Below are positions 9,311 through 17,747 of a DNA stretch of 64,000 nt, piece after piece. Within the stretch, counting starts at the first letter, position 1, and each line of letters opens with the position of its first letter. The stretch is from an uncultured Lachnospiraceae bacterium (GTDB taxonomy: Bacteria > Bacillota > Clostridia > Lachnospirales > Lachnospiraceae), in NCBI GenBank assembly GCA_910578795.1, contig CAJTSD010000013.1, positions 10,214 to 74,213 of the forward strand. The letters run 5' to 3'. Position numbers and translations under genes: made by a program. Under the pieces are notes generated by a model. It had not been told where the DNA came from and ran no database searches. It was given only the letters and a program-made list of their open reading frames with translations.

Positions 9311-10045
9311 TCATTCCTTTCCCTTCGTCAGTTCTATCAGTTTGATTTCGTTTCTCAGCGATTCCTTAAACACATTCACAAAATTACGCTGCCCGCAGTA
9401 CAGGCAGCTGTCCGTGTCCGAGCCTGTCATCTCGCCCGTCAGCACATATGCCGAGTCCACAATCAGCCTTAGCTGCGGATCCTGTTTCCCCGTCACGTAC
9501 ACAATGCTCCCCGAAAGCGCAGGCTCTATCGGCTCGGCAAGCAGAAGCACCACCTTTTTCCCCTGTGAAAGCAGCCGCTCCAGGCACGCTCGTATGCGCT
9601 CCAAATACTGCATCGGAATCGCGATATAAACGCGGTACTCCACATGCTCAAGCATGTTGTAAATCTTATCCATAATATGCTTATGGCTGCTGATTGTGAT
9701 ATACCCTTCCGTATTCGGCTCCATCTGCGGCACCTGCGCCACAAGTTCCTCGCCTAGCTGCTCCAATTCCCGTATCCTGTTTTTGCAAAAATCCGCAACG
9801 CAAACCGCCGTGTACTTGTTTGTTTCTCCTTCAAGCAGATACGCCGCGCCCTCCTCGACAAGCCCCGCCAAAGCACTGTACACATTCGAGCGCGAAATCC
9901 CTGTAAGCTTCGACACTTCGTATCCCGACAGCTCTTTGTTTCGCAAAAGGCAGAGATAAATCGACGCCTCCTGCCTTGTCAGCCCGAACTTCATCAGCTT
10001 TTCCGCAAGGATCCCCAAAACAGTATTGTCCAACTGTTCCACCAT
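9311..10045 (-). CDS. TrmB-family transcriptional regulator
   Basis: A 244-residue protein. The N-terminal winged helix reads LMKFGLTRQEASIYLCLL, then GYEVSKLTGISRSNVYSALA, the TrmB signature. The C-terminal ~150 residues resemble a TrmB effector domain (HKHIMDKIYNMLEHVEYRVY) and include a cysteine pair late in the protein (SCLYCGQRNF). TrmB proteins usually sense sugars, but here the gene is first in a two-gene operon with a LysA-like decarboxylase. AAAAGGG sits directly against the ATG at 10045, so the exact start could lie slightly further in. Confidence 0.85.
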   Translation of the reverse strand: MVEQLDNTVLGILAEKLMKFGLTRQEASIYLCLLRNKELSGYEVSKLTGISRSNVYSALAGLVEEGAAYLLEGETNKYTAVCVADFCKNRIRELEQLGEELVAQVPQMEPNTEGYITISSHKHIMDKIYNMLEHVEYRVYIAIPMQYLERIRACLERLLSQGKKVVLLLAEPIEPALSGSIVYVTGKQDPQLRLIVDSAYVLTGEMTGSDTDSCLYCGQRNFVNVFKESLRNEIKLIELTKGKE

Positions 10046-10077
10046 CCCTTTTATTTATAGTAGTTCTTTTCAGAAAC

Positions 10078-10106
10078 ACTATACTATATGTCCATATAAA
10101 TGTCAA
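10078..10106 (-). promoter_or_regulatory. Predicted promoter of the trmB-lysA operon
   Basis: On the minus strand, TTGACA (10101-10106) and TATAGT (10078-10083) are 17 bp apart, about 35 bp before the TrmB start codon. Confidence 0.7.
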
Positions 10107-10124
10107 GTACGAAAACGCTTCTCC

Positions 10125-11609
10125 TCATCCAAGACTTATCACACAGCCCGTCCCGCCGTACTGTAAGACAAACGCATGCGGCTGTTCCCACTCCTCTCCG
10201 GTAAGGCTCATCCAAAACCAAACTGGCATGCTTTCTCCGGCTGCAAGCTCTACGGCATCAGAATAATACAAATAGCCATCAACCACCGCATGCCCATTGA
10301 TGCTAATGTCAGTTCCCTCCTCCGCCAGCTTTGCATAGAACTGTAAATCCTCCGGTACAATATGCAGCATACCGCCGCTATTGTTCGTCAGTGTTGTCTT
10401 AAGTAACAGTATGTCCTCTTCATATGTATCCGCCGTTACCTCAACCTCCTCATATTGATTTTGATCCATATTGAACCGTTTTACCATAAACCCCTCGGAA
10501 ACTTCCGCTTCCTCAAAAATCAGTTCTCCTCCTGCAAAGGAAGAGGTTTCGCCCTGCCACACCTGCGGATAAGCGCTAATCTGCCCTCGCTGTGCATCGT
10601 CCTTCAAAAATGCTGCAGGCAGCAAAATTCCCATAACAGCTATGACGGCAGACCAAAACAATACACTTTTTCGAAGCGCCTTGTCCCCATATGTTTCATA
10701 CACCCATTTATATGTATCTATCTGCCATCTGTAGCGCTTTGCCAACGGAAAAAACTTTGGATGAAGCGAATATTTGTCCCACCAAAAAAGCGCGCCCAAA
10801 AAACAGCCCAATCCCCATACGGTCAAAAATACTCCCAACACAATAAAAGCTATTTTCATCATTCCATCATTTCTGCTCAAACTCGACCACGCCGGCAGCC
10901 TCTTCCTCACAGTTTTGGTCTCATGCCAGGCAGCGTAATTTTCCATATGCACACGTTTCGACTCATAAAGACCAAAGTCCTCATAAAACCCCTTTTCTTT
11001 CAGCAACGCCAGATAGTCCTGCGTTTCTTCGGGATGAGCCCAAATCCATTTCTGAAGCGCCGTCTTAAGCTTCATCCCCCACATCTCATTCTCATTCAGT
11101 CCCTCCAGCAAGTTGAAAAGTGTCTGTTCGTCCAATTCATCGGCTGCGGCAATCAAAGCTTCCAGATAATCGCAGGAACCGGAAACCACTACAAAAGCAT
11201 CCCAAAATTCATCCTCTTGCGTGTTTACCTTTTTCAGATACGCATTCACATAAGCAGAACTGTCCGGATAGTCCACACAAAACATCCTAAGCGAATCCTC
11301 CCTTAAAGACTGCTGACCATGCAGCGACGCCGTATCAATCGCCTTTGAAAGGCATTGATATTCATATGCAGAAAGCAAGAGCACAATCCGAAACTGCTGC
11401 TGCATGGAAAGTTCCTCGTTCTCCGCCTCCCCCCGCACAGTTTCCCAGTCCAGTTGCGCCCCTTTGTCCGCCAAATAATTCTCCAAACCATTTGCGCTTT
11501 GGGCATCAGTCCAGTATTTATCCGCCTGCGTCATGGTTTCGCCTTTGCACGCGCAAAGACAGCCGCACAACAGTACCGCTACAACCAACAGTTTTATCGT
11601 TTGTTTCAT
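10125..11609 (-). CDS. Uncharacterised lipoprotein with two membrane segments
   Basis: A 494-residue protein of no recognised family. The start at 11609 is chosen because GGAGG lies 4 nt before it. Residues 1-20 form a lipoprotein signal (MKQTIKLLVVAVLLCGCLCA followed by C) with a lipobox-like LCAC. A helical ~230-residue region follows, then two hydrophobic segments (IAFIVLGVFLTVWGLGCFLG and VLFWSAVIAVMGILLPAAF) around a charged loop, and a C-terminal ~150-residue beta-rich domain. It lies 38 bp after another uncharacterised gene on the same strand, so they are probably cotranscribed. Confidence 0.75.
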   Translation of the reverse strand: MKQTIKLLVVAVLLCGCLCACKGETMTQADKYWTDAQSANGLENYLADKGAQLDWETVRGEAENEELSMQQQFRIVLLLSAYEYQCLSKAIDTASLHGQQSLREDSLRMFCVDYPDSSAYVNAYLKKVNTQEDEFWDAFVVVSGSCDYLEALIAAADELDEQTLFNLLEGLNENEMWGMKLKTALQKWIWAHPEETQDYLALLKEKGFYEDFGLYESKRVHMENYAAWHETKTVRKRLPAWSSLSRNDGMMKIAFIVLGVFLTVWGLGCFLGALFWWDKYSLHPKFFPLAKRYRWQIDTYKWVYETYGDKALRKSVLFWSAVIAVMGILLPAAFLKDDAQRGQISAYPQVWQGETSSFAGGELIFEEAEVSEGFMVKRFNMDQNQYEEVEVTADTYEEDILLLKTTLTNNSGGMLHIVPEDLQFYAKLAEEGTDISINGHAVVDGYLYYSDAVELAAGESMPVWFWMSLTGEEWEQPHAFVLQYGGTGCVISLG

Positions 11610-11647
11610 CGTTCCTCCAATCATCAGCGCATTTCAAAAAGTAACCT

Positions 11648-12955
11648 CTATTCCAAATTCCACCCGTCATACGCAAGCAGATATACATCGTCCGGCGTCA
11701 CCCTGCCCTCAGGCGTAAAGATAATCCAGTCCGTAATCTGCCCGTACGGAAACGTCATCATAGCTCCCTCATGCAAATCCTTCACATAATACGGCTCCTG
11801 TGTCAGCTCCGCCGTAAACGTATCCTGATGCTTTTCCTTTAATTCAAACCAAATATGCTCAAAGCTGTTTCCGTCTTCCTTAAACTCCTCGTCAACTTCA
11901 AGCCCGACCTTTAAAAGAATCGTAATCTTCTCCCTGCCAAACATTTTCAGCATAAAATCCAGCCGCTCCGCCGCAAGCCGCCGCATTCTGTCCGTTTCCT
12001 GATTGGTCAGCATATAAATCGGATTTTCATTCAGATATTCATCAAATACACTCACCTCATAATACTGCTTTTTCTCCATCGACTCAGGGCTGGGATAACA
12101 GAAAATCACATCCGTATTTTCATTATGACCCTCTTTCCGGTCCCCCGCACCGCCTAAAATTCCTGACGGATACTTCTTTAATGCCTCTTTCCAGTGAACC
12201 ACCGTCGCCATTAACGGAATTTCATTCGTCACCATTGCAAGATACATCGGCTCCTTCTCCTGTGGCGGTTCTCCCTTCTCAAGCAGACGCTTTGCCATTG
12301 TTTCAATAATATTGTAATGGTCATTATAAGTATCCTTTGTGGAATTTAATATTTCAAGCTCCGGCAGTCCGCACCGGTTCATCCCATGACTGTGCAGCCA
12401 TACCTCATCGCTCTCACCCGACACTGCCTGCACCGTAAAAATATATCTTGGAGAAGGCGGCACATTTGATTTTGCGGCAAGCGCAACCCACTTTCCCGAG
12501 AGCACTTTCTCGGAACTTCCATCTAGCACTGCAAGGCAGTCCGGAAGCAGCTGCGTGATTACCCTTAGCTGTGTATGATAGGAATCCAAAATGTGTTCAT
12601 CAAACATCATCTCCACAATCAGTCCCTTCTTCTGCTGCTGAATCGCTTCAATATCAATATCGCGGAAAAAATGCTGTATGCGGAACATCTCCGGTATCTC
12701 AACTTCCATCGTGTCAAGACGCACCGTATACTCTAAATCCCCTGCTGCTACCCTCAGCACAACCCCATGCTCTGTTTTTTTACTGTCCTTTACAGTCACA
12801 AGCAGAGATTCCTTAAGCCGTTCTGCCAAAAAATCAAGATTTTCAATTTCAGCCTCATTTTTTGGAATTACAATCATAAATGAAGTTTCTTTCTCCCAGT
12901 TATTCTTTTTCTTGCTTTCCTTGCGTCCCCCAAACAAATTGCCAAATAATGCCAT
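11648..12955 (-). CDS. Uncharacterised cytosolic protein, possibly DUF4026/DUF2314-like
   Basis: A 435-residue protein with no signal peptide. The ATG at 12955 follows AAAGGAGG and is preferred over an upstream in-frame start that would add 33 residues. After a short tail (ALFGNLFGGRKESKKKN) it is acidic and mixed alpha/beta. The C-terminal part (FEHIWFELKE, then EGAMMTFPYGQITDWIIF) resembles the DUF2314-type pattern of an aromatic 'hmW' and an 'IsDW' motif; this is a resemblance only. Proteins of this kind are sometimes found with contact-dependent immunity systems. The next gene is an unknown lipoprotein. Confidence 0.7.
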   Translation of the reverse strand: MALFGNLFGGRKESKKKNNWEKETSFMIVIPKNEAEIENLDFLAERLKESLLVTVKDSKKTEHGVVLRVAAGDLEYTVRLDTMEVEIPEMFRIQHFFRDIDIEAIQQQKKGLIVEMMFDEHILDSYHTQLRVITQLLPDCLAVLDGSSEKVLSGKWVALAAKSNVPPSPRYIFTVQAVSGESDEVWLHSHGMNRCGLPELEILNSTKDTYNDHYNIIETMAKRLLEKGEPPQEKEPMYLAMVTNEIPLMATVVHWKEALKKYPSGILGGAGDRKEGHNENTDVIFCYPSPESMEKKQYYEVSVFDEYLNENPIYMLTNQETDRMRRLAAERLDFMLKMFGREKITILLKVGLEVDEEFKEDGNSFEHIWFELKEKHQDTFTAELTQEPYYVKDLHEGAMMTFPYGQITDWIIFTPEGRVTPDDVYLLAYDGWNLE

Positions 12956-13091
12956 CCGTATATTCCTCCTTTTACGTTTGTACTGTATTTTTATTGTATC
13001 TGTCCAGGAAGATTTTGGCAAGTCATTTACATGCCATGCTTTTACGTTTTTCATAGCATTAATTTTGACAGGAAATTAGCAAATAAAGTAG

Positions 13092-13119
13092 TTACAAATT
13101 TCGGAAATTAGTTTATAAT
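13092..13119 (+). promoter_or_regulatory. Predicted promoter of the GGDEF gene
   Basis: TTACAA (13092-13097) and TATAAT (13114-13119) with a 16-bp spacer (17 bp if GTTACA is used). The ~70-nt leader contains a small hairpin, TGCAA (13147-13151) with TTGCA (13159-13163). Confidence 0.5.
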
Positions 13120-13196
13120 GAAATTATATATACATCATAGCAAACCTGCAACAATGACTTGCATAACCGATAAAGCCGCAGCAAAGGAGGTTAAGA

Positions 13197-14648
13197 ATGA
13201 ACGAATTGTCTAAATTTGCCAAAGATTTTATTTCTCTTTCCGAAAATGCAATGTTTTATTATAATTGCGAAACAAATGAATTCAGACTATTTTGGATAAA
13301 CTATGAACGAATGGTCGATATTGCAAATATGGATTTTGATGAGTGGGAAGACGAAGCCATCGCCGAAAATAAGGTTTCTGATGAGGATATTTCCATATTC
13401 AAGATTTTTTGCAATTCCATAAAAAGCTGTATTGCAAAAGGAACTTACTCATTCCACAGCAGCCTCATCTCACCTGATGACGCCATTGTATCCTGCAAAG
13501 TCAGCTTTGTACCAAAAAAATATGATGATGCCCAATATGTCCTCGGGGCATGGCAGATTATAAATGATTACACAGGCGATACCATTGAAAACTATACGAA
13601 AGGAAGTTATATTGACCCACTGACTGGTATGTTTAATCAGAAATCCATTGTGGAGTATGCGAAAAAAAGACTGGAAAATACAAATTTTGGTCAATCCGCA
13701 CTGATTTTACTGAATTTAGACAATTTCAGCCGTATTAACAGCATCTATGGTCATAAGTTTGGCGACCGTGTTTTACAGTCTGTCGCTGAAATTATCAGAG
13801 GCGTTATCGGTTCGAACGGTGTTGAAGGCAGAATGGCAGGCGATGAATTTATGATTGTCTTAAATGATGCCGGCGACGAATTGATTATCAGAAATTATTT
13901 AAGAGCAATCAAAACCAATATCACAACATTATTTCCTGAAGTACTCGGTGATGATAAAATCACATGTTCTATGGGTATCTCAAGAAGCCGCATTAATTCC
14001 AACATCTATGATGAACTTTACAAAATTGCAGAACGTGTTTTATACATAGCCAAGCAAAAAGGAAAAAACCGATATGTCATTTATAAACCCGAAATGCATG
14101 GTCAGATTCTCTCCGACAGTTTTGATACGGACTATAATATCGGCACCGATAAAATCTACTCTGACACCGATTTATACAAAACAGCAACTCTTTTGGCAAA
14201 AATTGTTGCTGAAGGTACAAGGGAGCTATTTCCAAAAATGTTAGAACAGCTTACCCGTGCACTGATGTTTGACAGGGTTACGATATTTTGGGGACAAAAC
14301 TTTGATATGATTGCCACAAGCAATCCGGAACTTTATAATGCTGACGTATATCCCCAAATTTTAGATAACGGATACTATTTTGATATGTTCAGTGACGATA
14401 TGCTTCTTATCAGAAATATCAATCTCATAAAAGGCAGTATGCCCGACGTATACAAATTTTTACAGGAACTAGGTATTTCAAGCACAATGCAGCATCTTCT
14501 TAAAGACGAGAACGGACATGTGTGCGGTTTAATTATTGCAGATGAATGTCAGGAAAACCGAACCTTCCCACAAGTTGCAATACAGACATTTTCATTTATC
14601 TGCAAAATTATCAACAGTGTCCTTTTAAAGCCGACAGCACATAATTAA
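13197..14648 (+). CDS. GGDEF-domain protein (putative diguanylate cyclase)
   Basis: A 483-residue signalling protein. Residues ~1-125 look PAS-like (QYVLGAWQIINDYTG). The GGDEF domain (about 135-295) starts at DPLTGMFNQ, contains NLDNFSRINSIYGHKFGD, and has the active-site motif as MAGDEF (213-218), so the first Gly is Ala while Gly, Asp, Glu and Phe are kept. SMGIS and the C-terminal YIAKQKGKNRYVIY are standard. Residues ~320-480 look like a GAF-type sensor. It may make cyclic di-GMP; AGDEF variants are often active. No membrane segment is seen. Start preceded by AAAGGAGG. Confidence 0.88.
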   Translation: MNELSKFAKDFISLSENAMFYYNCETNEFRLFWINYERMVDIANMDFDEWEDEAIAENKVSDEDISIFKIFCNSIKSCIAKGTYSFHSSLISPDDAIVSCKVSFVPKKYDDAQYVLGAWQIINDYTGDTIENYTKGSYIDPLTGMFNQKSIVEYAKKRLENTNFGQSALILLNLDNFSRINSIYGHKFGDRVLQSVAEIIRGVIGSNGVEGRMAGDEFMIVLNDAGDELIIRNYLRAIKTNITTLFPEVLGDDKITCSMGISRSRINSNIYDELYKIAERVLYIAKQKGKNRYVIYKPEMHGQILSDSFDTDYNIGTDKIYSDTDLYKTATLLAKIVAEGTRELFPKMLEQLTRALMFDRVTIFWGQNFDMIATSNPELYNADVYPQILDNGYYFDMFSDDMLLIRNINLIKGSMPDVYKFLQELGISSTMQHLLKDENGHVCGLIIADECQENRTFPQVAIQTFSFICKIINSVLLKPTAHN

Positions 14649-14661
14649 TCTCATTTGCCCA

Positions 14662-14699
14662 AAACAGCAGAGCTGATTCTTATTTCAGCTCTGCTGTTT
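14662..14699. terminator. Bidirectional terminator between the GGDEF and hybrid kinase genes
   Basis: Perfect 15-bp stem AAACAGCAGAGCTGA (14662-14676) with its complement (14685-14699). It serves the two convergent genes. Confidence 0.9.
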
Positions 14700-14700
14700 C

Positions 14701-17262
14701 TTATTTCATAAATTTTTTCAGCAGCGATACCACTTCATCTAAATTAATCGGTTTTGCAGTATGTGCATTCATACCGCACTCCAAGCACTGTTGAATATCT
14801 TCGGAAAAAGCATCCGCCGTCATCGCAATAATCGGAATGGTCTGCGCATCGGGATGGTCTAATGCACGGATTGCCCTTGTAGTTTCATAGCCATTCATAA
14901 CAGGCATACGAATATCCATAAGAATCACATCATACTGCCCAGGCTCGGACTCCTGAAATTTCTCCAGACAAATTTTTCCGTTTTCCGCCCATTCTAACTT
15001 CATACCAATATCAGACAGCAGCTCACTTAAAATCTCCCAATTGAGGTCATTATCCTCGGCAACCAATACATGACGACCTAGCAGCTCGATATCCTCACTA
15101 ATTTTACCATGCGCATCATCAACGCCCATATATTTCTTCAATTCGTGATATAAAGTTGACTTAAACAACGGTTTTGAAATAAAGCCGTTAATTCCTGCAG
15201 CTCTTGCCTCAATTTCAAATTCACTCCAGTCATATGCCGATATCAGAATCAATGGCATCTCCTCGGAAATAATACGGCGCAGTTTCCTTGCAACCATGAT
15301 ACCATCCATATCTGGAAGCTTCCAATCCAGCAGCACAATCTGATAATCATCCCTCATTTCATGATGCCTTGTCACCATGTCAATTGCTTTCTCACCACTC
15401 AGTGTCCAGTCAGCCTGTATGCCAATTGATTCCAAAGAATCCACCGCCGTACGGCATAAGGTTTCATCATCATCAACAATTAGCATCTTCCATGCCGGAA
15501 GATGCATATTTATTTCCTTTTCCGCAGCCCTTTCCAAATCCAAAATCAGATGGAACTCCGTTCCTTTTTCCGGCTCACTCTCTACAGTCAGCGTTCCGTT
15601 CATTGCATCCACAATATACTTCGTGATTGTCATGCCAAGTCCCGTACCCTGTGTTTTCTGCACTCTCTTACTGTCCGCCCTTGAATAAGAATCAAAAATA
15701 TGCTCCAAAAACTCTGGTGTCATGCCAATTCCGTTATCTTTCACAATAACATGCGTTCTTATATAATTACTGCCCTTTTCCTCTGGTGCAGTTTCCTGAT
15801 ACATTGATAACTGTATGGTACCGCCTTCCTGCGTATACTTAACGGCATTCGATAGTAAATTTAATAACACCTGATTCAAACGCACACTGTCACAATGGAC
15901 ATCTTCTGCCGTAATATTATCAATATGTACATTAAAATTCTGGCTTTTACCTTTAATCTGTGTCTGGACAATGCTGACAATTCCCTCAACAACTTCCTGT
16001 AAGGAAACCAACTCTGTTGTCAAAGTCATCTTTCCGCTCTCAATTTTTGACATATCCAGCACATCATTAATCAATCCCAACAGATGCTTACCTGACAGTG
16101 CAATTTTCCGAAGACAGTTCTGCACCTGTTTTTTATCATCAATATGCGCTATAGCAATCGCCGTCATACCGACAATTGCATTCATCGGCGTTCGGATATC
16201 ATGACTCATATTCGAAAGGAACTCACTCTTTGCCTTCGTAGCCTGCAAAGCTTCCAAACGCGCCGCGTTTAAATCGGCAATCTGCTGCTTCGTCATTTGG
16301 TAGTAAGTATAGAAAATAAACAGCAGAACAACAATAATCACCATACAAATTAAAACTGTTGCAAGCGTCCTATTTTGATTCATTCCCTCAATTGCTTCAT
16401 TCAAAGCGCTAAACGGCAATATTGTTACCAAATGCCATTCGGAATAAGGCAGTAATGTACAATATACCTGCTGCCGGCTTCCGCCAAATCCCAAAATTGC
16501 GGAATAATCTTCTTCATTCACCATAGCATGAGAAATTTCCTGAATATAAGCATCAAGCTCCTCCTGATTATCATCCTGATATCTCGCGTACAGGCTTTCA
16601 AAGTAATTGGAATACTCTCCGCTCATCCCCCTTACGATAAAGCTGCCGTCAACACGGATAATATTGGAATACAACAATCCGTTTTCTCCCTCTACTTCGA
16701 GCATGGAACTGATATATTCCAGGGGGACAGCTGTCACCATCGCCATACTGTTCCTTCCATTTTTCATAGGATATTGGGCACTGACTCCAAACAAAACGAC
16801 TTCATTGCCAGATCTGTCCTTCCCTACCGCAACCTTCTGCTCTTCATTCCTTAACGATGAAAAGAACGGATCCGGATCCGCAAGCTGAAGCTGCTCTCCA
16901 TAAAGCATCTCCAATTCCCCATTCTCAGCACACAGCGCCAAATAATCAAAGCCTCTGACACTTACTCTGTAAGTTAACTCATTATATAGGTCTTCAACAT
17001 TTCCCTCATCAAATGCAACAACCTTCTTTGCCGTTTCAACCTGTTCTAATTTTAGTTCAATCAGGGTACTGAAATGAGAGGAAATCTGTTCACTAATGCC
17101 TGCCATATACATGTTTCCCACTTCATCAATGCTTTCTCTGCTTACTTTACTCATATAATACCCCAAACAGAAAAAAGCTGTTACGCTTAATATTAGAAGC
17201 ATTAGAAAGCTTCCAACCAAAAAACGTGTTGTATGCCTCTCTTTATTGTCCTGAACACTCAT
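14701..17262 (-). CDS. Hybrid sensor histidine kinase with two receiver domains
   Basis: An 853-residue membrane kinase. A first membrane helix (FLVGSFLMLLILSVTAFFCL) and a second near residue 300-320 enclose a ~250-residue extracellular sensor of CACHE type. Next come the HisKA domain with phospho-accepting His in MSHDIRTPMNAI (about 354), an ATPase domain (NAVKYTQEGG, DNGIGM, GTGLGM), receiver 1 (LIVDDDETLC, LLDWKLPDMDG) and receiver 2 (LVAEDNDLNWEI, ILMDIRMPVMNG). Both receivers keep the phospho-acceptor Asp. The ATG at 17262 has GGGAG upstream; an in-frame TTG 22 codons earlier is less likely. No output regulator is adjacent. Confidence 0.92.
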   Translation of the reverse strand: MSVQDNKERHTTRFLVGSFLMLLILSVTAFFCLGYYMSKVSRESIDEVGNMYMAGISEQISSHFSTLIELKLEQVETAKKVVAFDEGNVEDLYNELTYRVSVRGFDYLALCAENGELEMLYGEQLQLADPDPFFSSLRNEEQKVAVGKDRSGNEVVLFGVSAQYPMKNGRNSMAMVTAVPLEYISSMLEVEGENGLLYSNIIRVDGSFIVRGMSGEYSNYFESLYARYQDDNQEELDAYIQEISHAMVNEEDYSAILGFGGSRQQVYCTLLPYSEWHLVTILPFSALNEAIEGMNQNRTLATVLICMVIIVVLLFIFYTYYQMTKQQIADLNAARLEALQATKAKSEFLSNMSHDIRTPMNAIVGMTAIAIAHIDDKKQVQNCLRKIALSGKHLLGLINDVLDMSKIESGKMTLTTELVSLQEVVEGIVSIVQTQIKGKSQNFNVHIDNITAEDVHCDSVRLNQVLLNLLSNAVKYTQEGGTIQLSMYQETAPEEKGSNYIRTHVIVKDNGIGMTPEFLEHIFDSYSRADSKRVQKTQGTGLGMTITKYIVDAMNGTLTVESEPEKGTEFHLILDLERAAEKEINMHLPAWKMLIVDDDETLCRTAVDSLESIGIQADWTLSGEKAIDMVTRHHEMRDDYQIVLLDWKLPDMDGIMVARKLRRIISEEMPLILISAYDWSEFEIEARAAGINGFISKPLFKSTLYHELKKYMGVDDAHGKISEDIELLGRHVLVAEDNDLNWEILSELLSDIGMKLEWAENGKICLEKFQESEPGQYDVILMDIRMPVMNGYETTRAIRALDHPDAQTIPIIAMTADAFSEDIQQCLECGMNAHTAKPINLDEVVSLLKKFMK

Positions 17263-17353
17263 ACGTATCTTTCTCCCTGAACCTGAACTACTTGCAACGA
17301 TATAACCATTTGTGACCGAAACCCTCAAACCAATAGTAAAACGATGCTATTTT

Positions 17354-17381
17354 ATTATAGCAGATTTTCTTTTAAAATCAA
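17354..17381 (-). promoter_or_regulatory. Predicted promoter of the hybrid kinase gene
   Basis: On the minus strand, TTGATT (17376-17381) and TATAAT (17354-17359) are 16 bp apart. The stretch to 17500 holds nothing else recognisable. Confidence 0.6.
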
Positions 17382-17501
17382 GTCTTTTAAAGTTACATAA
17401 ATACCACGAATATTTTTATGTAACTTTATGCTTATAATTCAACCTCAAAAATGTAATAATCCTTTAAATATAAGCCATTAACATTTAAAGGACCAATTGA
17501 A

Positions 17502-17543
17502 AAAGCCCTGAAACCACAAATAATTCAACGGCCTCAGGACTTT
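17502..17543 (-). terminator. Terminator of tRNA-Thr
   Basis: On the minus strand AAAGTCCTGA pairs with TCAGGGCTTT (one G-U pair), followed by a T tract. It lies 9 bp past the 3' end of the tRNA. Confidence 0.8.
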
Positions 17544-17551
17544 CTCCGTAA

Positions 17552-17625
17552 AGCTTCCAAAGGGACTCGAACCCTCGACCTACTGATTACGAATCAGTTG
17601 CGCTACCAACTGCGCTATGGAAGCT
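17552..17625 (-). tRNA. tRNA-Thr (anticodon CGT)
   Basis: A full cloverleaf: acceptor stem AGCTTCC/GGAAGCT (7 bp), D arm AGCGCAGTTGGTAGCGCA, anticodon arm ACTGA-TTCGTAA-TCAGT giving anticodon CGT (codon ACG), and T arm with GGTTCGAATCC. CCA is not encoded. Confidence 0.95.
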
Positions 17626-17747
17626 TATGCAATATCATTTATTAACATTACCGATATATCTTACCACAAGCGCAAAATCATTTCAAGGTTTTTTTATCTT
17701 TTTATTAAAAATTTTTATCAAATTATTTCGAAAGACTTTCCATCCGT

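Noticed and set aside
10455..11306. A 283-codon plus-strand frame
   Set aside because: Antisense to the lipoprotein gene; no ribosome site and no recognisable domain.
13140..13177. A full c-di-GMP riboswitch
   Set aside because: The second stem-loop required by the GEMM fold is missing; kept only as a low-interest finding.
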